A DNA stretch of 64,000 nt from CAMLIZ01 sp036231905. GTDB lineage: Bacteria; Pseudomonadota; Gammaproteobacteria; Burkholderiales; Burkholderiaceae_C. Of this stretch, positions 1-10,159 are shown one piece after another (position 1 is the stretch's first letter; each line of letters starts with the position of its first letter). The stretch covers positions 186,001-250,000 of the forward strand of contig NZ_JAZARE010000011.1 in assembly GCF_036231905.1 (NCBI RefSeq), read 5' to 3'. The notes beneath the pieces are model-generated. The model did no database searches. It worked only from the letters and a program-made list of their open reading frames with translations, and was not told where the DNA came from. A program made the translations under genes and the position numbers.

Positions 1-84
1 ACGCATTACTTCACCGTTGTCGCGGTCGCGTCGGACGGCACCGAGTCCCCTCGCTCCAGCGTGGTTGCCGTGCCGCTTCAGTGA
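1..84 (+). CDS. C-terminal end of a secreted fibronectin type III-like protein (partial)
   Basis: The first 28 codons are open from base 1 to a TGA at 82-84 and read YFTVVAVASDGTESPRSS and onward. The F-T-V-V-A-V pattern followed by D-G-x-E-S is the last two strands of a fibronectin type III domain, usual at the end of secreted or surface proteins in this kind of genome. The start lies outside the window, so the catalytic or binding part cannot be named. The frame is short, so the call rests on this one motif and on codon bias like that of its neighbours. Confidence 0.5.
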   Translation, partial: THYFTVVAVASDGTESPRSSVVAVPLQ

Positions 85-142
85 CACGGGCATGCGCCAA
101 CCGGGGCCCGGCCGAAGCTTGGCCCAGGCTCCGAACGCGACT

Positions 143-1057
143 TCAAAGCAGCTCGATGCCGTCCAGTTGTGCCGCGCAGGTCTGCCGCACGATGGAGATG
201 AAGTCGGCCAGGTAAGGCTTGGCGCCCAGCGCCTTGGGCGCGCTGGCGTGCAGCTCGCTCCACAGGCCTTGCGCACCCACCCGCTTGGCCACCACGTAGT
301 CGTGGTCCACGTAGTTCTTGACACCCCAGTTCGGCAGGGCCGCAATGCCGCGCCGGCTGGCCACGAGTTGCAGGATGGCAACCGTGAGCTCGGCCGTGCG
401 GCGCTGCAGCCGCACGCCTGCGGGCCACAGCACCTCCCGGATCAGGTCGATGCGCTGCTCTGGCACCGGGTAGGTGATCAGGGTTTCGCCCTGCAGCTCC
501 TCGGCCTGCACACGGCGCTTGCGGGCCAGCCTGTGCTGGTTGGCCAGCACCACCAGGATCTCGAAGCGGAACAGCGGCACCACGTGCAGCCCGGTCTTGC
601 GACGCGGACGTGAGCCGATCACCAGGTCGGCCTTGCCGTCGGCCAGCAAGGCCAGTGGATCGGGGTGGAAGCCTGCCACCAGGTCCACCTCCACTTCGCT
701 CCAGCGGCGCCGGAACTCGTCCATCACCGGCATCAGCCAGTCGAAGCAGGTGTGGCATTCCAGGGCAATGCGCAGCTCGCCGCGGGTATCGCCCTGCAGC
801 CGAAGCAGGTCACGCTCGGCGGCTTCCACCAGCGCCGTCACCTCCTGCGACAGCTGCAGCAGCCGCTGGCCCGCGGCGGTGAAGCCCAGGCCCGCGCGTG
901 CGCTGCGCTCGAACAGCACCACGCCGTAGTGCGACTCCAGCGCGCGGATCTGGTGCGACAGCGCCGACGGCGTGAGGTGCACCCGCTCGGCCGCCGGTGC
1001 CAGCTTGCCCGAGGCTGCGATGGCCAGCAGGGAGCGCATATGCCGTGTTTCGATCAT
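143..1057 (-). CDS. metR: LysR-type regulator of methionine biosynthesis, MetR
   Basis: A 304-residue LysR-family regulator. Residues 1-60 form the winged helix-turn-helix (KLAPAAERVHLTPSALSHQI) and the rest is the effector-binding domain, which in MetR senses homocysteine. It is divergent from metE, the classical MetR/MetE arrangement, with 98 bp between start codons. I chose the ATG at 1057 (MIETRHMRSLLAI) over an upstream in-frame ATG at 1090 because known MetR proteins begin this way and because the earlier start would place the presumed MetR operator (1061-1073) inside the gene. Length fits the family (300-317). The name rests on family pattern plus context. Confidence 0.88.
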   Translation of the reverse strand: MIETRHMRSLLAIAASGKLAPAAERVHLTPSALSHQIRALESHYGVVLFERSARAGLGFTAAGQRLLQLSQEVTALVEAAERDLLRLQGDTRGELRIALECHTCFDWLMPVMDEFRRRWSEVEVDLVAGFHPDPLALLADGKADLVIGSRPRRKTGLHVVPLFRFEILVVLANQHRLARKRRVQAEELQGETLITYPVPEQRIDLIREVLWPAGVRLQRRTAELTVAILQLVASRRGIAALPNWGVKNYVDHDYVVAKRVGAQGLWSELHASAPKALGAKPYLADFISIVRQTCAAQLDGIELL

Positions 1058-1060
1058 GGA

Positions 1061-1073
1061 TGAATCGTTTTCA
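1061..1073. promoter_or_regulatory. Putative MetR operator in the metR-metE intergenic region
   Basis: TGAATCGTTTTCA has the TGAA-N5-TTCA dyad of MetR binding sites (consensus TGAANNWNNTTCA; the centre here is G instead of A/T). It lies 4 bp upstream of the metR start and 83 bp upstream of metE, where a shared divergent control site would be expected. Only this one clear site was seen. Confidence 0.5.
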
Positions 1074-1155
1074 TCAGTGCATGAAAACATGCCGATTGAT
1101 TCATTCTAGGCCGCTCGCGAGACTGCCTGATCCCTCTTTCGCAAGGACTGCACTC

Positions 1156-3435
1156 ATGGCCCGCTCCCACATCCTCGGATTCCCGCGCATCGGCGCCCAA
1201 CGTGAACTGAAGTCGGCGCTGGAGGCGTTCTGGCGCGGCGACACCAGCGAGGCCGAGCTCCAGGCCACCGGCGCGCAGCTGCGCGAGCGCCATTGGGCAT
1301 TGCAGCGGGAGGCCGGGCTCTCGCAGGTGACCGCCGGCGACTTCTGCTTCTACGACCATGTGCTGGCCCACACCCTGCTGCTGGGCGCGCTGCCGGCACG
1401 CTTCGGCTTCGACGCACGCCATCTCACGCTGGCACAAGGCTTCGAGCTGGCGCGTGGCAACGCGGCACAGCCGGCGATGGAAATGACCAAGTGGTTCGAC
1501 ACCAACTACCACTACCTGGTGCCGGAGCTGGGCCCGCAGACACGGTTCGACGGCGGCCACGACGCCTGGTTCGAGCACATCGACCAGGCGCTGCAACACG
1601 GCGGCGAGGTCAAGCCAGTGCTGCCCGGGCCGATCACCTATCTGCGCATCGCCAAGAGCCACACGGCCGGCTTTGACCGCTTGAGCCTGCTGCCCGCCCT
1701 GTGCGACGCGTATCGCCGCATCCTGGCCCGGCTGGCGGCCCGCGGTGTGCAGTGGGTACAGCTGGACGAACCGGCCCTGTGCACCGACCTCGATGAGCGC
1801 TGGCTCGCGGCGACGGACACCGCCTATGCGGCGTTGGCCGGCAGCGGCGTGCGGCTGCTGCTGGCGACCTACTTCGATGCGGTGGATGCCGTACAGCGCG
1901 TGGCCCGCCTGCCGGTGCAGGGCTTCCACGTGGACCTGGTGCGTGCGCCGCAACAGCTGGGCGCCTGGCGCGCGGCGTTGCCGGGCGATGCGGTGCTGTC
2001 GGCCGGCGTGGTGGACGGCCGCAACGTCTGGCGCACCGACCTGCGGCCGGTGCTGGGTACCCTGCAGCTGCTGCACGAGGCGCTCGGGGACCGCCTGTGG
2101 GTGGCGCCTTCGTGCTCGCTGCTGCACGTGCCCGTATCGCTGGCCGGCGAAGCGCACCTGGACCCCGCACTCAAGCCCTGGCTGGCGTTCGCCACTGAAA
2201 AGCTGCAGGAGGTGGTCGTCCTCACACGAGCGCTGAACGAGGGCGAGGCCGCCGTCGCGCAGGCATTGCAAGCCAGCGACAGCGCCCGCGCTTCACGCAC
2301 ACAGTCCCGCCGTGTCACCAACGAGCTGGTGCGCAAGCGGGTCGCAGCGCTCACGCCGGCCATGGCAGAGCGCCGAAGCGCCTTTACCGCCCGCATCCAG
2401 GCCCAGCAAGCCGCCTTGAAACTCCCTTTGCTGCCCACGACCACCATCGGCTCTTTTCCGCAGACCTCCGACATCCGCCGGGCCCGGGCGGCCTGCAAGC
2501 GTGGGGAGCTGTCGGCGCTGGACTACCTCCAGCGCATGCGCGAGGAGATCCGCATTGCCATTCGCCAGCAGGAAGCCCTGGGCCTGGACATGCTGGTGCA
2601 CGGCGAGGCCGAGCGCAACGACATGGTGGAGTACTTCGGCGAGCAGCTCTGGGGCGTCGCGTTCACCGAGAACGGCTGGGTGCAGAGCTACGGCTCACGC
2701 TGCGTCAAGCCGCCGATCATCTTTGGCGATGTCTACCGGCCTGAGCCGATGACGGTGGAGACCGCCACGTATGCACAGTCGCTCACCGAGCGGCCGGTCA
2801 AGGGCATGCTCACCGGGCCGGTAACCTTGTTGCAATGGTCCTTCGTGCGCGACGACCAGCCGCGCGAAGCCACGCTGCGCCAGCTCGCCTTGGTCATCCG
2901 CGACGAAGTGCTGGACCTGGAGAAGGCCGGCATCCGCGCCATCCAGATCGACGAACCCGCCTTCCGCGAAGGCCTGCCGCTGAAGGCCCGCGACCAGCCG
3001 CGCTACCTGGAGCAGGCGGTGGGCGCCTTCAAGCTGGCCGCCGGCGGCGTGCGCGACGACACGCAGATCCACACCCACATGTGCTATTCGGAGTTCAGCG
3101 ACATCCTGCCCGCGATCGCGGCCATGGACGCCGACGTGATCACGATCGAGACCTCGCGCTCCAACATGGAGCTGCTGGATGCCTTCGGCAGCTTTCGCTA
3201 TCCGAACGACATCGGCCCCGGCGTGTACGACATCCACTCGCCTCGGGTGCCGAGCGCCCAAGCCATGCAGTCGCTGCTACAGCGTGCCTGTAAGGTGATT
3301 GCGCCCGAGCGCTTGTGGGTCAACCCCGACTGCGGATTGAAAACCCGCGGCTGGCCAGAAACCGAAGCCGCACTGAAGAACATGGTGGAAGCCGCCCGAG
3401 AAGTCCGGGCGGCCCTCGCCGCTCAAGCGGCGTAG
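1156..3435 (+). CDS. metE: Cobalamin-independent methionine synthase MetE
   Basis: A 759-residue protein (family usual 750-770) that transfers the methyl group of 5-methyltetrahydropteroyltriglutamate to homocysteine, the last step of methionine synthesis, in the cytoplasm. The N-terminus MARSHILGFPRIGAQREL is the conserved MetE start and fixes the ATG at 1156 although the frame stays open upstream. The C-terminal half carries the zinc site: the His-x-Cys of THMCYSEFSD and the distal Cys of NPDCGLKTRGW. LPTTTIGSFPQT marks the start of the second barrel. Divergent metR lies immediately upstream, so homocysteine-responsive activation is expected. No cobalamin riboswitch is visible in the short leader. 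Confidence 0.97.
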   Translation: MARSHILGFPRIGAQRELKSALEAFWRGDTSEAELQATGAQLRERHWALQREAGLSQVTAGDFCFYDHVLAHTLLLGALPARFGFDARHLTLAQGFELARGNAAQPAMEMTKWFDTNYHYLVPELGPQTRFDGGHDAWFEHIDQALQHGGEVKPVLPGPITYLRIAKSHTAGFDRLSLLPALCDAYRRILARLAARGVQWVQLDEPALCTDLDERWLAATDTAYAALAGSGVRLLLATYFDAVDAVQRVARLPVQGFHVDLVRAPQQLGAWRAALPGDAVLSAGVVDGRNVWRTDLRPVLGTLQLLHEALGDRLWVAPSCSLLHVPVSLAGEAHLDPALKPWLAFATEKLQEVVVLTRALNEGEAAVAQALQASDSARASRTQSRRVTNELVRKRVAALTPAMAERRSAFTARIQAQQAALKLPLLPTTTIGSFPQTSDIRRARAACKRGELSALDYLQRMREEIRIAIRQQEALGLDMLVHGEAERNDMVEYFGEQLWGVAFTENGWVQSYGSRCVKPPIIFGDVYRPEPMTVETATYAQSLTERPVKGMLTGPVTLLQWSFVRDDQPREATLRQLALVIRDEVLDLEKAGIRAIQIDEPAFREGLPLKARDQPRYLEQAVGAFKLAAGGVRDDTQIHTHMCYSEFSDILPAIAAMDADVITIETSRSNMELLDAFGSFRYPNDIGPGVYDIHSPRVPSAQAMQSLLQRACKVIAPERLWVNPDCGLKTRGWPETEAALKNMVEAAREVRAALAAQAA

Positions 3436-3449
3436 TCACTCATGCTGGA

Positions 3450-3518
3450 GCCCCCTCGTGGAGGGGGCACGGGGGAGCACCACTGCACCGTGCGGCCCAG
3501 AGCCAGAGGCTCTGGGCC
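3450..3518. repeat. Two GC-rich intergenic hairpins between metE and aceA
   Basis: Two perfect dyads follow the metE stop: GCCCCCTC-GTG-GAGGGGGC (3450-3468, 8-bp stem) and GGCCCAGAGCC-AGA-GGCTCTGGGCC (3494-3518, 11-bp stem). Neither is followed by a clear T-run. They may act as bidirectional, Rho-assisted terminators for the convergent metE and aceA. The first resembles the dyads at 47490-47505 and 49181-49195, suggesting a dispersed intergenic element. Confidence 0.5.
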
Positions 3519-3519
3519 A

Positions 3520-3543
3520 GCACGGCTGAGCGCCCAAAGGCGC

Positions 3544-3553
<10 letters not shown>
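3520..3553 (-). terminator. Strong hairpin over the aceA stop codon
   Basis: GCACGGCTGAGCGCC, loop CAAA, then the exact 15-base reverse complement. The aceA stop codon (3544-3546) lies inside the stem, so the last codons of the gene are part of the structure. No U-run follows on either strand. It probably stabilises the 3' end or stops transcription of aceA and limits convergent reading from metE. Confidence 0.5.
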
Positions 3554-4842
<1,289 letters not shown>

Positions 4843-4925
4843 CGATAGCTCCTTCAGGTAGATCAACAAAGTGGAAACGGTCTGGGGTCAAGCGTACCGA
4901 GAAGCGCGGCAAGCGGGAAGACTTA

Positions 4926-4956
4926 TGTCTTATATAAGACACAAAAGCGCATGCAA
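4926..4956 (-). promoter_or_regulatory. aceA promoter overlapped by a 16-bp perfect palindrome
   Basis: On the minus strand TTGCAT (4951-4956) and TATAAG (4929-4934) stand 16 bp apart as -35 and -10. The perfect palindrome TGTCTTATATAAGACA (4926-4941) covers the -10, the usual position for a repressor operator. The CTTATATAAG core is typical of dimeric GntR/FadR-type regulators. I recall similar sequences before central-carbon genes of Burkholderiales but cannot verify this here. Confidence 0.6.
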
Positions 4957-5469
4957 TAAAATCAACAACTTAGGATTCCGATTCCATGATGCGCAATGCG
5001 TCACACCAGGATGGAAAACGGGGACAGCGGCCTGACGCTCTGCTTTTTGCAATACGAAATGCAGATTTCTGTATGTGAAACGGCGGGGCGACGCGAAAAC
5101 GCAGCCGCGCAGGGCGCAGGCAATTGCAACAACAAGTATTTACTGTCGCGACTGCGGGGTGACTGCCGGAGCCAAAGGCCTGCGGCCGCCCTGTAAAGCC
5201 AGCTATGCGAGCCCTGTGACCACGCGAGCCAGCATCGCGCCGGCCCCCTGATACACCCGCGGCCCGGGCCACGTTTACCCCGTTGCCGCATCGGGACCGG
5301 GCCCGTAAAAACCGCAGCCGCAGGTTCGACGGCTTCACCAAAAGTGCTGCCCGACGGGCCGCGGGAAGGCCCGGGTGCCGTACCCATCCACCGATGGTGC
5401 TGCTGCACATCTTCCCAATCAGGCATGGCCATCGATGGGCAACGGCATGCACACCTCCTGGAGAACCTG
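4957..5469. other. Long intergenic region between aceA and the protease gene
   Basis: About 510 bp with no convincing gene. Frames here are short, lack start-site signals and run antisense into the protease gene. The left part (4957-5150) is more AT-rich than the surroundings, as promoter DNA often is. The right part (5160-5440) is GC-rich and could form several hairpins, but I could not match it to a known riboswitch. It presumably holds the promoter and leader of the protease gene. Confidence 0.4.
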
Positions 5470-7293
5470 ATGTTCGGTAAGACACGAAAAATGCAGCTGA
5501 GCGCCTGTGCGGCGGCTGTGACGATGATGCTCGCCACCACGGTTTGGGCGGGTGGGTCGGAAACGACCTTCGGTGCAACTGCAACGAGCGCGGCGCAAGC
5601 CCAGGCCGAGCCCACCGATCGCATGATCGTGAAGTACCGCGACGTGCAAGCCACGATCGCACGTTCGGCCCGCCTGGGCCCGGTGCGCGCGGACCGCCTG
5701 GCCGCCCTGCAGGCCTTTGCCAGCCAGCACGGTGCCGTGCTGAGCCACCTGCGCAACAACGCCCTCGGCGCCCACATCCTCAAGCTGGACCGCCGCCTGA
5801 GCCCCGAGCAGGCCGCTGCCCTGGCCGCGCGCCTGAAGGCCAGCGACCCGTCGATCGAGTACGCCGAACCGGACCGCATCATGCAGCCGCTGCTGACGCC
5901 GAACGACAGCCAGTTCGCCAGCCAGTGGGACTTCCACGAAGCCACCGCCGGCATCAACGCCCCGGCCGCCTGGGACCTGTCCACCGGCTCCGGCGTCACC
6001 GTCGCGGTCATCGACACGGGCTACCGCCCGCACGCCGACCTGGCGGCCAACATCGTGGCCGGCTATGACTTCATCAACGACGCCGCCGTGGGCAACGACG
6101 GCAACACCCGCGACAGCAATCCGCAGGACCCGGGCGACTGGGTGACCTCTGCCGAGTCCAGCCAATCGGGTGGCCCGTTCCAGGGCTGCCGCGTGTCCAA
6201 CAGCTCATGGCACGGCACGCACGTGGCCGGCACCGTGGCCGCGGTCACCAACAACGGCACCGGCGTGGCCGGCGTCGCGTTCAATGCCAAGGTGCAGCCG
6301 GCCCGCGTGCTGGGCAAGTGCGGTGGCTACACCTCCGACATCGCCGACGCCATCATCTGGACGTCCGGCGGCAGCGTGAGCGGCGTGCCCGCCAACGCCA
6401 CGCCCTCCCGCGTGCTGAACCTGTCGCTGGGCGGCTCCGGCAGCTGCGACACGACCACGCAGAACGCGATCAACAGCGCCCGTTCGCGCAACGCCGTGGT
6501 GGTGGTGGCCGCCGGCAACAGCAACGCCAATGCCGCCAACTTCAGCCCCGCCAGCTGCTCCGGCATCGTGACCGTGGCCGCCGTGGGCCGCACCGGCGCC
6601 CGCGCCAGCTATTCCAACTACGGCTCGGTCGTGGCACTCGCCGCACCGGGGGGCGACGGCAGCAACAGCATCCTGTCCACGCTGAACAGCGGCACCACGT
6701 CGCCCGGCAGCGACAGCTATGCCGGCTACCAGGGCACGTCGATGGCCTCGCCGCACGTGGCGGGCGTGGCGGCACTCATGATCGCCAAGAAGCCATCGGC
6801 CACGGTGGACGAGGTGATCAGCAAGCTGAAGTCCACAGCGCGGCCCTTCCCGGCCACCTGCAGCCAGTGCGGTACCGGCCTGCTGGACGCCAGGGCGGCC
6901 GTGGCGGCCATGGGCACCATCGACCCGCCTCCGGGCACCAACGAGGTGGAGCCCAACAACAGCCAGGGCACCGCCAACTTCCAGTCCGCGCCCGTCACGC
7001 TGAACGCCGCCATGGGCTCCAGCACCGACCAGGACTGGTTCAGCCTCGACCTGCCCGCCGGGCGCACGCTGTCGGTCACGATGACGCCCAACAGCAGCAG
7101 CGACTACGACCTGTACGTCTACAACAGCAACGGCACCCTGATCGGCTCGAGCGAAAAGGGCGCCGGCGCAGTGGACTCCGTGTCGGTCACCAACACCGGC
7201 AGCAGCACCTTCAAGCGCTATGTGAAGGTGATCTACTACAGCGGTGGCACCGGCAGCACCAACGGCAAGTACACGGTCAAGCTGGCCTGGTGA
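5470..7293 (+). CDS. Secreted subtilisin-like serine protease (S8) with C-terminal PPC domain
   Basis: A 607-residue exported protease. Order: signal peptide (about 1-27, ending in TTVWA), I9-type propeptide (about 50-130, beginning RMIVKYRDVQ), S8 catalytic domain (about 140-470) and pre-peptidase C-terminal domain (about 490-607, from EVEPNNSQGTANFQ). The triad is visible as Asp182 (VAVIDTGY), His248 (HGTHVAG) and Ser424 (GTSMASPHVAG). The start at 5470 has GGAG six bases upstream, and the signal peptide starts there. Many Asn, Ser and Gly residues and several Cys in the catalytic domain suit an extracellular enzyme. PPC domains are normally removed on maturation. It is a single-gene unit closed by a terminator. 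Confidence 0.93.
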   Translation: MFGKTRKMQLSACAAAVTMMLATTVWAGGSETTFGATATSAAQAQAEPTDRMIVKYRDVQATIARSARLGPVRADRLAALQAFASQHGAVLSHLRNNALGAHILKLDRRLSPEQAAALAARLKASDPSIEYAEPDRIMQPLLTPNDSQFASQWDFHEATAGINAPAAWDLSTGSGVTVAVIDTGYRPHADLAANIVAGYDFINDAAVGNDGNTRDSNPQDPGDWVTSAESSQSGGPFQGCRVSNSSWHGTHVAGTVAAVTNNGTGVAGVAFNAKVQPARVLGKCGGYTSDIADAIIWTSGGSVSGVPANATPSRVLNLSLGGSGSCDTTTQNAINSARSRNAVVVVAAGNSNANAANFSPASCSGIVTVAAVGRTGARASYSNYGSVVALAAPGGDGSNSILSTLNSGTTSPGSDSYAGYQGTSMASPHVAGVAALMIAKKPSATVDEVISKLKSTARPFPATCSQCGTGLLDARAAVAAMGTIDPPPGTNEVEPNNSQGTANFQSAPVTLNAAMGSSTDQDWFSLDLPAGRTLSVTMTPNSSSDYDLYVYNSNGTLIGSSEKGAGAVDSVSVTNTGSSTFKRYVKVIYYSGGTGSTNGKYTVKLAW

Positions 7294-7322
7294 CCTGACC
7301 CCTCACTGACCCGTTGATCGCG

Positions 7323-7364
7323 ACGGCCCTGCACGCTTCACAGCGTCAGGGCCGTTGTTCTTTT
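7323..7364 (+). terminator. Rho-independent terminator after the S8 protease
   Basis: ACGGCCCTG-c-ACGCT, loop TCAC, AGCGT-CAGGGCCGT forms a 14-bp stem with one bulged C, followed by TGTTCTTTT. The T-rich tail is on the plus strand, so it terminates the protease transcript. The stop codon of the convergent Lrp-type gene (7338-7340) falls in the loop. Confidence 0.75.
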
Positions 7365-7817
7365 CACGGTGCGCAGCACCAGCATGGAGTTGGAACGCCG
7401 CACGCCCGGCAGGCGGATGAGCACCTGCGAATGAAAACGCTCCAGGTCTTCCGCATCCCGGTAGGTGAAGCGGATCAGATAGTCGTTGGAGCCGGCCACG
7501 TAGAAGCAGTCCAGGATCTGCGGCTCGTCGCGCACCGCGCGCTCGAAAGCCTCCACCTGCGCAGCGCTCAGCGTCTCCAGGTTGACGATGGTGAAGCTGG
7601 TGCCCGGCTGCCCCACCGCCTTGGGGTTGAGCAAGGCCACGTACTGTGCGATGACGCCCGAGTCCTCCAGCTGCTTCACGCGGCGCAGGCAGGCGGACGG
7701 CGACAGGTGCACCCGCTCGGCAAGCTCCACGTTCGAAAGCCGGCCATTGGCCTGCAGCTCATGGAGGATGGCGAGGTCGATCGCATCAAGTTGCGGCACG
7801 GCGGGAGCGGATCGCAT
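7338..7817 (-). CDS. Lrp/AsnC-family transcriptional regulator
   Basis: A 159-residue regulator. An N-terminal AsnC-type helix-turn-helix (about 10-60, NVELAERVHLSPSACLRRVK) is followed by the alpha/beta RAM effector domain (about 75-150). The family forms octamers that sense amino acids. It is divergent from an omega-amino-acid aminotransferase, and the polyamine cluster follows, so it most likely controls this catabolic region and possibly itself. The start at 7817 gives the usual length; an inverted repeat between the two genes (7844-7857) is a candidate site. The effector cannot be told from the sequence. Confidence 0.88.
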   Translation of the reverse strand: MRSAPAVPQLDAIDLAILHELQANGRLSNVELAERVHLSPSACLRRVKQLEDSGVIAQYVALLNPKAVGQPGTSFTIVNLETLSAAQVEAFERAVRDEPQILDCFYVAGSNDYLIRFTYRDAEDLERFHSQVLIRLPGVRRSNSMLVLRTVKRTTALTL

Positions 7818-7843
7818 CTTCTGCTACAGGGCCATTAAAAGAC

Positions 7844-7857
7844 CGCATGATATTGCG
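7844..7857. promoter_or_regulatory. Candidate Lrp-type operator between divergent genes
   Basis: CGCATGATATTGCG is an inverted repeat (CGCA-N6-TGCG) with an AT-rich centre, 27 bp upstream of the Lrp-type regulator and 93 bp upstream of the aminotransferase. A second short palindrome, GCACATTGTGC, lies at 7890-7900. Position and symmetry fit regulator binding, but both motifs are short. Confidence 0.35.
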
Positions 7858-7949
7858 CCACCACGGGTGAACCACTAGCGCTTGACGCAGCACATTGTGC
7901 GCCGCGCTCTCTAGACTGCCTGCAACCCGGACCCGACCAGCCACACACC

Positions 7950-9257
7950 ATGACCACCTCACTCGACGCCTACTGGATGCCCTTCACCGCCAACCGGCAG
8001 TTCAAGAAGGCCCCTCGCCTGCTCGCCAAGGCGGCCGGCATGCACTACTGGACCGACGACGGCCGCCAGATCCTGGACGGCGTGGCCGGCCTGTGGTGCG
8101 TGAACGCCGGGCATGCGCGGCCAAAGATCGTGCAGGCCATTGCCGAGCAGGCGGCTCAGCTGGACTACGCGCCGCCCTTCCAGATGGGCCATCCCAAGGC
8201 CTTCGAGCTGGCCGAGCGGCTGGCCGCCATCGCGCCCGCGGGCCTGGACCGGGTGTTCTTCACCAACTCGGGCTCGGAGTCGGTGGACACCGCGCTCAAG
8301 ATGGCGCTCGCCTACCACCGCGTGCGCGGCGAAGGCTCCCGCACCCGGCTGATCGGGCGCGAGCGCGGCTACCACGGCGTGAACTTCGGCGGCATCTCGG
8401 TGGGCGGCATGGTGGCCAACCGCAAGATGTTCGGCACGCTGCTGGCCGGGGTGGACCACATCCGCCACACCCACGACGCGACGCGCAACGCCTTTACCAA
8501 CGGCCAGCCGCTGCATGGTGCCGAATTCGCCGACGACCTGGAGCGCCTGGTCGCGCTGCACGATGCCTCCACGATTGCCGCTGTGATCGTGGAGCCCATC
8601 GCCGGCTCCACCGGCGTGCTGATCCCGCCGCAAGGCTACCTGCAGCGCCTGCGCGAGATCTGCGACAAGCACGGCATCCTGCTGATCTTCGACGAGGTCA
8701 TCACCGGCTTCGGCCGCACGGGCAACCCTTTCGGCGCGCAGACCTTCGGCGTCACGCCGGACATCATCACCGCCGCCAAGGGCGTCACCAACGGCTGCGT
8801 GCCCATGGGCGCGGTGTTCGTCAAGCGCGCGATCCACGACGCGTTCATGAACGGCCCGGAGCACCTGGTGGAGTTCTTCCACGGCTACACCTACTCGGCG
8901 CATCCGCTGGCCTGCGCCGCCGGCCTGGCCACGCTGGACACCTATGCCGACGAAGGCCTGCTCACCCGCGCGGCCCAGATGCAGGGCTACTTCGCGGACG
9001 CGCTGTTCTCGCTGAAGGGCCTGCCCAACGTGATCGACATCCGCACCATCGGCCTGGTGGGCGGCATCGAGCTGCAGCCGCTGCCCGGCGAGCCCGCCAA
9101 GCGGGCGTTCAACGTGTTCCTCGACTGCTTCGAAAAGGGTGTGCTGATCCGCACCACCGGCGACACCCTCGCGCTGTCGCCGCCGCTGATCATCGAGAAG
9201 GCGCAGATCGACCAGATCATCGACACCATCGCGGGGGCGCTGAAGCGGGCTGCTTGA
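7950..9257 (+). CDS. Omega-amino acid:pyruvate aminotransferase (class III, PLP)
   Basis: A 435-residue class III aminotransferase very like the omega-amino acid:pyruvate aminotransferase of Pseudomonas, which moves the terminal amino group of beta-alanine or related amines to pyruvate. The N-terminus DAYWMPFTANRQFK and the WCVNAGH stretch are typical. The PLP lysine is Lys277 in TAAKGVTNG, and Asp of FDEVITGFGRTG holds the pyridine nitrogen. It is divergent from the Lrp-type regulator and 78 bp before puuD. A role beside polyamine breakdown (beta-alanine from spermidine, or other omega-amines) is inferred from context. Substrate preference is not fixed by the motifs. Confidence 0.88.
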   Translation: MTTSLDAYWMPFTANRQFKKAPRLLAKAAGMHYWTDDGRQILDGVAGLWCVNAGHARPKIVQAIAEQAAQLDYAPPFQMGHPKAFELAERLAAIAPAGLDRVFFTNSGSESVDTALKMALAYHRVRGEGSRTRLIGRERGYHGVNFGGISVGGMVANRKMFGTLLAGVDHIRHTHDATRNAFTNGQPLHGAEFADDLERLVALHDASTIAAVIVEPIAGSTGVLIPPQGYLQRLREICDKHGILLIFDEVITGFGRTGNPFGAQTFGVTPDIITAAKGVTNGCVPMGAVFVKRAIHDAFMNGPEHLVEFFHGYTYSAHPLACAAGLATLDTYADEGLLTRAAQMQGYFADALFSLKGLPNVIDIRTIGLVGGIELQPLPGEPAKRAFNVFLDCFEKGVLIRTTGDTLALSPPLIIEKAQIDQIIDTIAGALKRAA

Positions 9258-9335
9258 CTCTGCCGGACGGGTTGGCACACTCGATGCATCCAGCCAGCGC
9301 AGGGTGGCGCGCCAACCGCGGCCACCCCCAGCCCG

Positions 9336-10115
9336 ATGAGTTCAACGATCACTTCCCGGACCGGGGCCAAACCGGTCGTCCTGATCCCCGCCTGCAACCG
9401 GCTGCTGGGACGCCACGTCTACCACGTCGCGGGCAAGAAATACATTGACGCGGTGCGGCTGGCCGGCTGCCAGCCGCTCATCGTGCCCAGCGCCACCGGG
9501 CAGGAACTGGACGCGCTGCTCGACATCGCACACGGCGTGCTGCTCACCGGCTCGCCGTCCAACGTGCACCCCAGCCACTTCCAGGAGGACGTGCTGGACC
9601 CGGCCCTGCCGCTGGACCCGGAGCGCGATGCCTGGACGCTGCCGCTGATCCCGAAGACCATCGAACGCGGCATGCCGCTGTTCGCCATCTGCCGCGGTTT
9701 CCAGGAGATGAACGTCGCACTCGGCGGCTCGCTGCACCAGGCGGTGCACCGCGTGCCCGGCTTGCGCGACCACCGCGACGACGAAACCCAGCCGATCGAC
9801 GTGCAGTACGGGCCGGCACACGAGGTGCTTGTGGAGCCGGGAGGGCTGCTGGAACGCATCCTCCAGGCGCCGAGCATCCAGGTGAATTCGCTTCATGGAC
9901 AGGGCGTCAACCGTCTGGCGCGCGGTCTGCGCGTGGAGGCGCGTGCGCCCGATGGCCTGATCGAGGCCTTTTCGATGGAGCAGGCGCCCGGCTTCGCGCT
10001 GGGTCTGCAATGGCATCCCGAATGGCGCGCCGAGCACAACCCAGTTTCGGTGAAGCTGTTCCAGGCCTTCGGCCAGGCGGCGCTGGCCTACCGGGAGCGT
10101 CCGCCTCACACCTAG
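9336..10115 (+). CDS. puuD: Gamma-glutamyl-GABA hydrolase family protein (PuuD-like)
   Basis: A 259-residue class I glutamine amidotransferase-like hydrolase (peptidase C26). The nucleophile is Cys119 in FAICRGFQEMN, and His227 lies in LQWHPEW, followed by the acidic partner two residues on. In the gamma-glutamylated putrescine pathway PuuD removes glutamate from gamma-glutamyl-GABA to give GABA. It is first in a four-gene run with puuA 44 bp downstream, then spuC and puuC. The neighbours make this specific role more likely than a general C26 hydrolase. Length equals E. coli PuuD (254) within a few residues. Confidence 0.87.
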   Translation: MSSTITSRTGAKPVVLIPACNRLLGRHVYHVAGKKYIDAVRLAGCQPLIVPSATGQELDALLDIAHGVLLTGSPSNVHPSHFQEDVLDPALPLDPERDAWTLPLIPKTIERGMPLFAICRGFQEMNVALGGSLHQAVHRVPGLRDHRDDETQPIDVQYGPAHEVLVEPGGLLERILQAPSIQVNSLHGQGVNRLARGLRVEARAPDGLIEAFSMEQAPGFALGLQWHPEWRAEHNPVSVKLFQAFGQAALAYRERPPHT

Positions 10116-10159
10116 CGTTGCGTTCCGCGCCAGGAACCGTCAACTCAACAGGTGTATTC

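Noticed and set aside
5150..5400. Possible cyclic-di-GMP or other riboswitch before the protease
   Set aside because: Pieces such as GCCAAAGGC look suggestive, but the conserved GEMM core and helix order are absent. A covariance-model scan would decide.
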